Positions 11,601 through 24,894 of a stretch of 64,000 nt of DNA are shown in pieces (the stretch's first letter is position 1; each line of letters begins with the position of its first letter). Below the pieces are notes generated by a model. It did no database searches, was not told the origin of the DNA, and saw only the letters and a list, made by a program, of their open reading frames with translations. Source of the DNA: Scenedesmus sp. ARA3 (lineage: Eukaryota; Chlorophyta; Chlorophyceae; Sphaeropleales; Scenedesmaceae); NCBI GenBank assembly GCA_004335835.1, contig RWJK01001882.1:9210-73209 (forward strand). Direction: 5' to 3'. A program made the translations under genes and the position numbers.

Positions 11601-14600
11601 ACAATGATGAATCACGCACAGCAAGGGACAGGCAGCCACACTCTAGCGCCAACAGAAGGGCTAATGAAAGCTGAATGTAGATTGAGCGGCACAGGACTGC
11701 AGAAACAAGCGACTAGCATTCCACACAGCCATCCCCACCGCGCAGCGCACTGAGCACTGCGCAGCATGCTGCTGCTGGGTATGCTCTGGCTTCGTCAAAT
11801 CCACGAGGACCCACGCAGCAGGAGCAAGCCATGCAGGCAGTACTAACGAGACAACAGTCGTTTGCAGAGTACCGCCATATGGCTCATGATCAGCGTGTGT
11901 TCTTCTGACCACGCCTTGCTGGTGGACTGGTGTCCTTTGCTGGTATTGTACGCCGAGCACTTTTATTTTCTGGGAACACTGACACTACACAGCAACAACT
12001 GCGAGGGGTGATGCAGCTTGACACTGTGCAGCATGCTGCTGCTAGGTACCGCCTCACTCTTTGAGAAGCACGGCAGCCCCGGCAGCTGCAAGCTGTGCAG
12101 CTTAACACAGTGTCAAGTCAACCATGGAAAAAATTTACTGCCTGTTTCACGGCACGCGTAAGTAGGGCTGTGAACGCAGCATCATGTTTGCTCCTATATG
12201 TGCATCCTAGTTTACTAGTGCATCATGCAGGCATTGCCCTTGCAGTGCTTATCAAACCAACTGCACAATGATTTGTGCACCACGCAGCGTACTGTGGAGC
12301 GTTCTGCTGCTGGGCCGGGCATGAATTCATGACGATTTCATCCCCAATCCAGCAGCAACACACTGCACGGACAACGTCAACACAGCAAACATCGGTCCCA
12401 CGGTGCCCTGATGTGTCTTAGCATGCGTGCCTTTAGCTGAGCATTGCTGGTGGACCTGCGTGTTGTGCAGAAAGTGTACGCCAGGCATCTAGAAGCTAAA
12501 CAAAACAGCACCCTTGCAAGCCACGTGGTGCACTGCCCAGCACGCTGCTGCTGGCTGCACACCCTCGCCCTGCAAGGACGGAACGACGCCAGCAGCGGCA
12601 AGTTGTGCAGGCAGCACCAAGGTTTTAGCCACTGTGCAGCACGCTGCTGCTGCTTGTGTCTTGACCCTTGCGAGAGTAGACCATGCCAGCAGTGCCAAGC
12701 TGTGCTGGCAACATCAGCATCAACCTGAGCATGGGAAAGAAGAAGTTCTCAGAGTGCTCAATGCGCGACAGCCTGTATACCTCTAGCTCCTGCATTGCTA
12801 GTGGATTGGTGTGCTGTGTTGCTATCAGCAGGTCAAGCAGACAAAGAACAAGCTGAGCAGCGCAATCCAGCACCACTCGGCGTACTGCACAGCATGCTGC
12901 TGCTGGGGTGGCTCTCTCCCCGAGGAAGGGCAGGAGCACCCTAGCAGCGGGCAGTTGTGCAGGAAGCCTCAACATAGCAACAGCCAATTCCAGATGTGTT
13001 GATGTGTCTCAGCCTGTCTGCTGCTAGCTCTGCATTGTTAGCGGACTGGTATGCTGAGCAAATATTGTACATCAAGCAAACAAACAACGAGCAACGCAGC
13101 CCATCTGAGCAGCATGCGGCGTACTGCACAGCATGCTGCTGCTGGTAGAGTCCTCACCCTGTGGAGATCAAAAGCACCCCAGCAGCGGCAAGCTGTGCAG
13201 GCAGCCTCAACATAGCAGCAGCCGCTTCCAGACTTAGTTGGTGTGTCTCAACATGTTTGCTGCTCGCTCTGCAATGCTAGCGGACCGGCGTGTTGAGCAT
13301 ACACCACCACTCTAACAACGGGCGACGCAGTGCATCCAAGTAGCATACGGCGTACTGCGCAGCATGCTGCTGCTGGAGTGGCCTTGACCCTGTGGAAACC
13401 AAAAGCACCCCAGCAGCGGCAAGCTGTGCAGGCAGCATCAACACCATCAGCCTCAGCAAGGAAATAAGCAGTTCCTAGAGTGCCTTGCTGCGAGTCGCAC
13501 TTTGAAAATTTAAATCCCAGCTCTGCATTGCCGGTGGACTGATGTGCTATGCATGTATTACTGTGTTGTAAGTCAAAGCAATGTAAAACAAAGAGCTCGT
13601 GGTGTACTGCACAGCATGCTGCTGCTGGGCTGGCTCTCAGATTTTGCGGGTCTGAATCCTCCCCCAGCAGCGGCAAGCTGTGCAGTCAGCATCAACTCGG
13701 CAAACACTGGTTGCAGAGTGCCTTAGCTCAGCATGTGTGCTTCTAGAATTGCATTGCCAGTGGACTACAGTGTAATGAGGTTATTTGTCAAAAACTCACA
13801 CTTTGATCTTCTAGGATCACCACAGCCACACACCAGCACCTACGAGCGGTGCTGCAGATGTGTACTGCGCTGCATGCCGCTTTTGGGGGCGGCGTTGCCC
13901 CTCGACAGGCACGGCAGCCCGATTAGCAGCAAGCTGTGCAGCTAGGTGCGGCACTAAACAATCATGGCAAGCAGCGCAATCAATCTCGAGCAAATGCTTC
14001 TCAACATGTGTAGTCCCAGCTGCAATTTGCCATGGGACTAGTATCTGATGCAGGCGTGGCACGTTAAGCACACACATGTCAGTACCACCACACAGCTGAG
14101 CGGACGTACTGCGCAGCATGCTGCTGCTGGTTTTGGCTGCGACGTTGAAAGCATTCCTGCCAAAGTCCAGCAGAAGCAACCTGTGCAGGCAGCATCAATG
14201 TGGATCCGACACCAATCCTAAACCCTAAAAATCCTGCTACCTAACGACTGCGCAGCATGCTGCTGCTGCTGGATGCACCCCCACGCTGTGGGCTTCAGCG
14301 GGCAGGGCGGCCCAAGCAGCTGAAAGCTGTGACCGTTGAAATTTGATGTTGGCGCAACATACAGCATACTAGCCCACCAGGATGCACAGTTGGGAGCATG
14401 CATGCATGGGGTCGCCGGCGGCGCTTCTAAAGAATCAGCAACACATAACATGCGTGCACCACGGAGAGGAAGTTGCAGCATGCTGCTGCCGGGCGCAATT
14501 TGAAGCCGTCCGTAGATCAAGGCCGCCCCACCAGCCGCAAGTTGCGACAGTGTCAACACAGCGCAACTCCATCCACAGTGCTTTGATGTGTCCCAGCATG

Positions 14601-17600
14601 TGTGCCTTTAGCTGAGCATTGCTGGTGGACCGCCGCTTTGTGCAGAAAATGTACGCCAAGCATGTTGAAGCCAATCAGCACAGCACACTTGCAAGCCACG
14701 TAGTGCACTGCGCAGCATGCTGCCGCTGGCAGCACCCTCGCCCTGCAAGGACGGAGCGACGCCAGCAGCGGCAAGCTGTGCAGGCAGCACCGTGGTTGTA
14801 GCCACTGTGCAGCACGCTGCTGTTGGCTGTGCCCTTGCTCTGTTGAGATCAAGAGCACTACCAGCAGCGGCAAGCTGTGCAGGCATCATCAACATGGCAC
14901 ATCTAGAGCCACAGGCATACCTACCTAAGCAACAAGGTAAAAATCCAGTGGGCATGTGTGCTAATCGGAAACGCGTATGAGCCAAGTTGGCTGGATGTAA
15001 GCGCTTCGTGGGTTGGATATGGTTTTAGACGGTTTGAGAGCACAGTCATTAGGCTGTGGACAAGACCACGTGCGCTGCCACATGGCTGTTCAGGGTCGAT
15101 AAAGGAACTCAGCACAGCATCCCCAGGCCCCCAGCACCACCTCTCAGTGGCAGCAGCAGCAGTAGCGCTGCCACACAACCAAGGATATACAGAACAAAAA
15201 CAACGTTGAAGCAGAAGAACCGCCCCCGTAGCAGCCGAAGCAGCAGCGAGTGAAAATGTGCGCACGACTTGACAACACAAGTACAAACACTAACAGCACT
15301 ACTCTCACCCACTCACCGCTGATGTATGCGTGTGGGCAGCCGGAGGGGATCAGCACAGCATCTCCAGGCCCCAGCACCACTTCTTCTAGCAGCAGCAGCG
15401 CCAGCACTCCTGTGGCCTCACCCGGCCATGCAGCAGCAGCAGCCTGCGGCATGAACAGCAATGTAAAGCATGAGGAGGGAACACAATGGTGTGGTCAAGC
15501 GTCGACACGGCAGCAGTGCCTAGACCAGGCTAGGCAGCAGCAACAGCCTGCAGCGAGAATATCGGTCGCGTTGGTGAGTTGAAGCGGTTGCACCACTCAT
15601 ACGGTGCACGGTGCTATTGTTGAAACAGGCTGCTCAGCAGTGCCTGCTCTGAGAGAGGCCAACATCCAAAGTGTGACAGAATTTGCTTACCTTGATCATG
15701 GCATCGCGTCCAGCCAGGCCACCAGGCTCCGACACAACGCCCATCGCCAGAGTGAGGTCGCTGCTGTGGAAGTGGGGCGGCTCAGGGCCCGCCACAACAT
15801 GCTTTTGATGACCTTATTCAAAGCACTATGCACAAAAGACACCTGGGGACTTGTGAAGCTGCAAGCAGCTAAGCTCACGCTGTTGCCACTGGAATGCACA
15901 AAACGCGACACACCACGGTGTGTGTGCTTACCTTGATCATGGCATCTCTTGCCGCCAGACCTCCAGGCTCTGACACAACGCCCATCGCCAGAGTGAGGTC
16001 GCTGCTGTGGAAGTGGGGCGGCTCAGAGCCAGCAAGGGCTTGTGCCTCAGCAATTGTTGCTTTGCTAGAAGTGCCTGTTGTGGGGACCTTCACACCTGGC
16101 TGACTTGGGCCTGCATAACAAGCAGCAGTGAAGCAATAGTTTTGGGTTTAGGGCTTGTGCAGTTGTGGCGACTCAGGGCCAGCCAGTGCTTGTGCCTCTG
16201 CAATGGTGGCCTTGCTAGATGTGCCTGTGGATGGCACCTTGACATTCAACTGCTGGCTGGGACCTGCGGAAAAAGAAGCAGAGGTACAGTGAAGCAATTT
16301 GAAGTTAAGGTTTCTGTCTCGTGAAGTGGGGCGGCTCGGGGCCAGCCAGGGCTTGTGCTTCAGCGGTGGTTGCCTTGCTGGAGGTACCGGTCGTGGGGAC
16401 TTTCACACCTGGTTGGCTGCTGGGGCCTGCAGGGGCAGCGGTACAGCAAAGCCAACTGGGGTTTAGAATATCATCTTGTGAAGTGGGGCGGCTCAGGGCC
16501 CGCCAGGACCTGTGCCTCTGCAATTGTTGCTTTGCTGGAGGTGCCGGTTGTGGGGACTTTCAGGCCTGCCTGGCTGGGGCCTGCAGGGGGCAGCGGCACA
16601 GCAAAGCAGTTCATGATTGAGGGTTTGAGGTTGAGCAGGTGTGGCGGCTCAGAGCCTGCTAGGGCTTGTGCCTCAGCGATTGTGGCCTTGCTGGAAGTGC
16701 CTGCGGTCGGCACCTTCACATTCGGCTGCTGGCTGGGATCTGCAAAGGAAGATGCAGAGGTGCAGCGAAGCAATTTGGGTTGAAGGTTTTGGCTTGCGTG
16801 TAGGCGGGGCCAGCCAGGGCTTGCGCCTCAGTGATGGTGGCCTTGCTGGAGGTGCCTGCTGTGGGGGCCTTCACACCTGGCCGACTTGGTCCTGCAAAAA
16901 AAGCAGCAGCACAGCAACAGTTTTGGGTTTTGGGTTTAGGGCTTGTGCAGGTGTGGCGGCTCAAGGGAAGCCAGTGCTTGTGCCTCAGCGATGGTTGCCT
17001 TGCTGGACGTGCCTGTGGTTGGCACCTTGACACCTGGCTGGCTTGGGCCTGCACATAATCGGCAGCAGAGGTACAGATCCACTTTGGGAGTATTTTAGGT
17101 TTTGTGCGTGTGCCTCAGCAATGGTTGCTTTGCTGGAGGTGCCAGCAGTGGGGACCTTCAGGCCTGGCCGCTGGCTGGGGCCTGCAAAAGACGCAGCGGA
17201 GGTACAGGGAAGCATTTTTGGGTTTGTGGTTTGTGAGAAGGTGTTGGACGGTCATGTTTTAGTGCACACCTCGCTTGACGGCACCTCTACAACAAAGCAT
17301 GGCAGTATCACACGGGAGAGAGGACAGCAAAATGGAATGGCAGCTACTGGCATCAGATCTCTCAAGTACCTGGTGGAAGGCGTGCTGCAAAAGGTGCTTT
17401 GCTGACAGCAGCTGGTGCATGACCACTTGCTGTTCAGCAAGCATCTCAAGCGGCACTCCTGATGCCAAAAAATCCAGGAAAATCCAAGACAATCCAACCC
17501 TTGCATGCAGCAAAACATCCAAGTTGCTCAGCAGCACAAACACACGCTCACAGATGTACAAGCATTGTTTTCAAACAACTCAACTCTTTGTACCTCCCTA

Positions 17601-17641
17601 TCATCATCACCCCCTGCTAGCTGCTGCCGCATCCCGCCTTC

Positions 17642-17673
<32 letters not shown>

Positions 17674-20322
17674 TGCACACTGTGTACCAGCCGGCAGCAG
17701 CACAGCACCGCTGCCGTGCTGCTGCGCCTGCAGCCGCTTCAGCACCTCCTGCAGCGCCTGGGCAGCCAGGCCAACACCACCACACCGAAATAAAAATACC
17801 CAGAACACACTGTAGGGTGTGTGTAACACACTGTAGGGAAGTTCCCAAATTGATGCAAAGTTGCTACTCACCGGCTCCGGCATCACCTCCCGCCGAGCTG
17901 CTGCCCCCTCCAGCCTCCACAGCAGCAGCAGCATTCTGCGTACCAGCCGGAAGCAGCGCAGCACCAGACCCCTGCTGCTGCGCCTGCAGCCTCTTCAGCA
18001 CCTCCTGCAGTGTTTGAGAGGCCAGGTCTGGCGGTGTGTGCAGCAGCAGCTGCTGCCACATGGCAGCAAGCGCCTGCATGGTGACAAGCAGTGCAGCAGA
18101 TGGGGGTTGTGTACGAGTAACACAGTGTCTCGACCACTGTTCTTGGTGATGTGGGGCGTGAGGCCAGGTCTGGCGGCGTGTGCAGCAGCAGCTGTTGCCA
18201 CATGGCTGCCAGGGCCTGCATATAATTACAAAGAAGAAACATAAATTTGGGGACCGCCGGTGAATGCACTTTGCAGTGTTTGAGAGGCCAGGTCTGGCGG
18301 TGTGTGTAGCAGCAGCTGCTGCCACATGGCAGCAAGGGCCTGCAAGATGTCACACAGAAGAAGCAGACAGCTGTTAATTGACTGCATGTGCCCCTTGCAA
18401 AGTCTGAGAGGCCAGGTCTGTCGGAGTGTGCAGCAGCAGCTGCTGCCACATGGCAGCTAGGGCTTGCATGGTGGCAAGCAGTGCAGCAGATGGGTGATGG
18501 GTACTTGTAACGGCATCTGTTGGCCGCTGTTCTGGATGGTGTCAAGTGTGCAGCAGTAGATGCTGCCATATAGCATACAGGGCCTGCAAATGCAGCAGCA
18601 CAAAAAACTCCATCGTGTCATGCATGCTGTGAACATGAGCCATGCATTGACAGATGTGTAAGCGAAGTCAGGCGTGCAGCAGCAGCTGCTGCCACATGGC
18701 AGCTAGGGCCTGCACGGAGAAAAGCAGTGCAGCAAATGGGAGATGAGTGCTTGCAAGGCAGTGACCACTGTTTTGGGTGGTGTGGGATGTGCAGCCAGGT
18801 CTGGTGGCGTGAGCAGCAGCAGCAGCTGCCACATAGCTAAGATGGTGCAAGGACCCTAAGATGGTGCCAGGGCCACATGTGACTATCCTCTCTCTCATAG
18901 CTGCTAGGGCCGACCGCTGCATAATGCATCTTGCATACTATGGCACGGCACGCATGAGCTGCGTGTGGTTTTTTTTGTGTCATCTTTATCTTCATGTTAC
19001 TGTGTGGTTTTTTGTGTGTGGTGTGTGCTTACGGAAGAGCCCTGCCAAGCGGCTGGATTTCACGCAAGTAATCACCACACAAAACCCGCGCAGGTCCAGT
19101 CCCTCTTTTGGGTAGGAACATTATGGCACAGGAAGTACATTCCGCACCGTTTGATGCCAGTGCTGGCAGACATCAATGCGTCTGGGTGGCGCATTCCCTA
19201 CTAGCATGCATGCACAGCGCCTGGCCCCCGCAGCTGGGTAGTACAAAAACGTCAGCACCACCCAACACAAGTGTTGTTCAACTCCAAACACAGTTTTTGA
19301 TTGAGTATGTATTTCAAAGCATCAACTGTGTGAACTTGCTAATGCATGATGCACGCCCACCTGCTGCCGTGCCTGTGCGTTGCTTGGCCCTGCAGCCAGG
19401 TAAGCGTGCACGTTTGGAGTCACCCAGCACCCCACAAGTACGCCGCACCAAAAACAAAGCACTGCTGAAGCAGCCACATATAGCAATATCAGGAGCCAGT
19501 AACGCAGGCGCCTCCCCACCTGCTGCCGCACGCTTGGCCTGCAGCCTGGTATGCTTGCACCTTGGAGTCACCCAGCATCCCACTAGTACGCCGCAAAACA
19601 AAAGACAATGCGTTGCTCATATTTCACAAAACACAGCAGTGTGAGGAACCAGTAATGCAGGCAAACTCACCTGCTGCCGCGCATGCGTGTTGCCTGGCCC
19701 CGCAGCCAGGTAGGCCTGCACACTGGAGTCACCCAGCTCCCTGCAAGTACGCCTCAACAAAAATAAAGCACTGCTGAAGCAGCCACATATTATAGTAGTA
19801 TCAGGAGCCGATAATGCAGGCTCCTCCGCACCTGCTGCCGTGCCTGTGCGTCGCCTGGGCCTGCGGCCAAGTAGGCTTGCACGTTAGAGTCACCCAGCAC
19901 AGCAGCCAGCTGCGGCACTCTGCCCAGCAGCTGCGACATCTTGTCAAAGGCGAGGAAGCCTGCAAAATCAAAGCAGCAGCAGCAGCAGCAGCAGCAACGT
20001 ATGGGTGGCTGTCAGTTGCGGCATGCGGCGCGGCAGCTGAGACATCTTGTCAAATGCAAGGTAGCCTGCAACATAAAAGCAGCAGCAGCAGCAGCAGCAA
20101 CGTGTGAATGGCTGCTAGCTGTGGCATGCACCCCAGCAGCTGAGGCATCTTGTTAAATGCGAGGAAGCCTGCAAACAGCAGCAGCAGAAGCAGCAGCAGC
20201 GGGTGGGTTGCTGGCAGCTGCTGCATGCGCACCAACAGCTGCAACATTCCATCGAGTGCAAGGGAGCCTGAGGAAGCAGCAGCAGCCACAACAACAGCAG
20301 CAGCAGCAGCAGCTGCCACAGT

Positions 20323-20359
<37 letters not shown>

Positions 20360-23300
20360 TGTGTCAGGTGCAAGCCAGATGCGGCAACCAGCACAGCAGC
20401 TGTGACTCATGTCAACAGCAAAAGAGCTAGAGAAAAAGTTGGCAGAAGCAACGGGATATCATGTCTGCGGCTGTGTCATGTAGGTGTGACTGACACACAG
20501 CCGTAGCCACCACGTTACCCAAATCCACACTGGGTTGCTTGCTCATCTGAAAAGCGACACCAGCACGCGTGCCAGACGGCGCATTTCAGCTGAGCAAACA
20601 GCACAGCGTGCATTCGTCATACAACGTGCTTGGGCAGCATATGCTTGACAGGCATGTCATCGTCATGCAATCAAACTATTCAGCCAGAGCGACAACGCCA
20701 TCTCTCAAATGCTTGTGGGGCTCCATTTGCGCATGCAGTTCTGTACGCCACCCAGGGCTTGCACCCAAGCAAGCTAATGACAACAGGTGTTGCTGTGTTG
20801 GCAGTGCCGCCGTGCTTGGTGCAGGCTTATGAGCCAGGTCCAGCATTCAAGTACAACAGCATTGGAAACACAAAACAGAGGGCTCAACACACCAAGCACC
20901 AGCCGCCGACACAAACAGGCATGCTTCTGTTATCAAAACTCCAGCCAGGCATACAACACCAACAGCACTACCACAACACCCCCCTGCTGTCCACCCTGGC
21001 CATGCTGCAGCCAGAGCCTGCATCCACGTTCAAGTCACTTGTTAGTAACATGTTAGTAACATCACCTGCAGAGCAAGCAGCACTGCTGGCCTGCAGCAAC
21101 AATTGCTTGCAAACCTGCTGATGCGTGTGCTGATGAGACCATGAGTGTCTAAATTCGTTCTTGTACGAACAGTCAGGCTGGCAAGCCTGGCGGCGGACGC
21201 ACCGACTCCTGAGGACCACGGTGAATACGTGGCTGCGCATTCTAAGCACACCTGGGCCTGGTGACAGAAATACAGCGAAGAGTTGCATGCTGCACACCGC
21301 TTCTGGAGCGCATGAGCTTCCCCGTCAAGCTCACCTGCAAAGCCTGAAAAGGAGTTGAGGGCCACCACCATTTCCGGCTTGTGAGCTTCGTCAGGGTAGG
21401 TCTGCGGCAGCGGCAGCAGCAGCAGCAGTAGCAGCAGCAGCAGCATATGCGGCAGCAGTGACAATGGCCACATGTGCTTTGCCGAGCACCAGTGTGGTTG
21501 GTGCGGAGGGGCAACGCGGTTACACAATTGCTGCGGGAATACAGCTTGTAGTAACCTCCTGCAGGTATGTGCTACAAGGGTGAGCTCTAGTACCTCTTGC
21601 CCAGTTCTGCAGCTGCAATAGTAAAGTGGGACTCACGGGCTACTGCACAGCCCAGAGAGCAGTGTCTCATCCTACGCCTCAGCAATCCCCTGGGATGGGC
21701 GTGCGTGAGCTCTGTCGGCTCTTGCTCAGAGCAATGACAGACCTGAAGCCCGCGCACCCCAGGAACAAAGCTGGACACCGAGGGCCACACTTGCAGCAGC
21801 AGCCGCACCTGCCTCCACCAGCAAGGGCTGCATCCAAGCCAAGGCTGTGTATGCATGCCAGGCACTGCAGCAATGCTTACTGCAAGCATCCTACACCTCA
21901 GCAAACCCCTGGCATTGGCTTGCTTCACATCTTTGGTCCTGCTTACACACAACAAAGACCTGAAGCACGCCCACCCCAGGAACCAAGCAGGACACCTAGG
22001 GCCACACTTGCAGCCGCGGTACCTGCAGTACTTGTGTCCAGCACCACGCGCAAGAAGACGCACCTGCCTTCACCAGCAAGGACAGCATCCAAGCCAAGGC
22101 TGTATGTGAATGCCAGACACTGCAGTTATACAACAACTGTATACATCATATTCCTCAGCAATACCCCTGGGATCGACGTGGTTGAACTCTTTGACGTCGT
22201 GTTAAGCGACAGCCACACAGCTCAACCACACCCACCCCAGGAACAAAACTGGACACCAAGAGCCGCACTTGCATTAGCAGCAACACTAGCCCCCAACAGC
22301 AAAGGCTACACCTGACGTTCCTTATTGCACTTCATCAGGTACGGCAATGCGCCACTAAGCTGTGCCTCATCCGAAACCCCATGCTGGCGTGCTAAGCCTC
22401 CTGGGGTGTGTGCATGACGCACCACGGATACGTACCACACCAACACAGGGTTTGTTCAGCACCCACCCACATACAGAAACTTGTTGCTAGTACGGCCCAA
22501 CAACCCCCAAGCCCAAATGCATACTACTACCAAAGGAAAACAATGGCAACTCTGCACAACATGGTACCTTTGTGCAAGGCGGTGCGTACACAGCAACCAT
22601 GCGCAACATCGCTGCAAATTCAGCAGCTTGCGCCACTCTCGAAGCACAACATTGTCAACAGCAGTGGCTACTGCAGCAGTGAGGAAATACGGCTGGCCTA
22701 CTGCAGTCTTCAACGTGTGGGCAGCAGTAGGCCAGCGATGCCACATCGCTGAACAGGCGACTACTTGAAGGCCAACCCTACCGTACATGGTGTGCTTCCA
22801 AATTGCGCACAGCTAAACTTCATACGAATGCGACAGTGCAAAAACATGTGGGCTGGAACCACATGTTGACGTGCTGCAAGCTGCTGCAGGATGTAGACAC
22901 CAAGCAGGAGTCGGCATCATGCTGCAGGAGCTGCTTCACCCCAACATGGCATTGATGATAACCAATGATAACCAATGATAATGTACCACACACAAACAAA
23001 GGATCCCGAGTTGCTGCTGCTGCTGTTGCTGCTGCCGCTACTGCTGCAGATGCCTGGCAGAGTGAAATCAGCGTAGTACAAACTGTCAAGCCTACATCGC
23101 CGCTGCAACCTCATGTTGGTGTGCTGCAAGCTCCTGGAGGGTGTGGACACTGAAGGCTACACACTGCAGGAGCCGTAGCATGCCAACATGGAAATCTCCG
23201 ACACCTACGCGCATGTCCTTGGTTTCAAAAGGCCACGCTTTTCAACTTGCAAGTGGCACAGCTAATTTGCTGAAAACTATTATTGGTGCTGCGCTAAGTT

Positions 23301-24853
23301 GAGGATAACTATGATCAGTGCTGCAACACTAATGGATACAACACTGCAGCAGCAGTGTGGCAGAGCATCCTGTGGCACTGGTGGCAGGCACTTCCTCCAA
23401 AAGAGGGGGGTCTGTCACCAGCGACACAGTTCAGCCTTGCACACGCCGTCCAACTTGCAAGTTGCACCAAACCGTGGAAATGGTGACATCAATGATACGT
23501 GCGGCGCTAATGGCTACAACACTGTAGCAGCAGTGTGGCAGAACACCCCGTGACACTGGTGGCATGTGCTTCACTGACCAGGGAAACACTAACCACCAGC
23601 CGCACGTGACAACTTGCACACGCTATTCAACTGACAACAGCCTTCCCAGGCAGCCAGCAGCAGCACCTGCGTGATGATTGGTGTACCTGACACGGCCCGC
23701 TTGAAAACGTCACGTTAAGCTTGATAAGCTGCTGCAGGAATGCGCTGCAAGGGTAGTTCATGTAAGAGATCGCCCCATGACTTCAACCTGAAATATGTCC
23801 AAAATGTTTTCCAGAAAAGCAGCATCGTGTCAAGGCCTCACCTTGGGGTCTTTCTGGTGCAGCTTTTTGGCGGTGCTGGTAGTGGAGTGTGACTGCCCGC
23901 AAACAACCCACGAACCTGCAACATAACAAACGCAGCTGCAAGGTTGCTGTGCCTACCTTGGGGTCTTTCTGGTGCAGCTTTTTGGCGGTGCCGGTGGTGG
24001 GGTGGGCCTGCAGCGGCAGCGCCTTGTCGATGGACAGCACCTGCAGCAGACCAGGCAGCAGCAGCAGCAGCAGCAGCAGCAGCTGAATGATACTGCTGCT
24101 GCATCACCACCAACAACAGCTGCTGCACCATTCACATTACATTACATGACATTACATGAATGTTTGAGGGGGATAGCAACCCATGACAAAACGCAAACAA
24201 AACAGCAACAAAGCAATGCTGATGCTGTGCCGTGCAGTTTTAGGGGTATAGCTGCATGTGTTACGCCATGCTGCACCTGCCAGAGGGGCAATTGAGCGCA
24301 AAACTTGCCGTTTCACTCGCACTCGCAACGATTAGCAGCCGGCCCTGGCCCTGCTACTGCTACTGCTGTGCATGTAATAGTTTTTCGTAACTGCTGCAGA
24401 TTTTAGAACGAAGGCAAACGCAAGACTATGAGTAATTGGCCCCACCTTATCTGTAAAAAAAGCAGCAGGTCTTAGCATGCACATCGTGCTTAGGGTTTTG
24501 GTACCAACATACGAGTATAAAACAACTGGAACCAAAATGTAACTTTCCCTTCTTTCAATGGACTGCTGTACTGCCCAACTGCATCAGGAAAGGCAGCCGC
24601 CCTGACCGTATTGCTGCTGCCAGTTGCTGCTGCAGCAATGCAACGCGCGCTGAAGCCCACAGGATTCAAAAAGGCGCCATGCAGGCCTGACACCCACCTT
24701 CATATGCAAAGGCAACGGCTCGTGGCCCTACTGCTGCTGCTCTTGATGGAGATGCAATACATTGCTCAACAGCACTGCACACAAAATGCTTACAGCATGA
24801 CGATAAAAACAGCCCCACCTTCATCAGGAAAGGTAGTAGCCCCTGGCCTTGGC

Positions 24854-24894
<41 letters not shown>

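Noticed and set aside
10100..14900. Transposable-element array
   Set aside because: No transposase, terminal repeats with target duplications, or reverse transcriptase seen; the organisation is a tandem satellite with internal dyads.
15300..15460. JmjC/cupin demethylase suggested by PGDAVLIPSGCPHAY
   Set aside because: Neighbouring exons (SYDWG, PLQAHP, HKPEM, FIPAGT) identify it as the PMI metal-binding region.
15901..17200. Tandem repeats as a multi-repeat protein
   Set aside because: Copies are separated by intron-like sequence and differ in frame; only the innermost copy joins in phase with exons 7 and 9.
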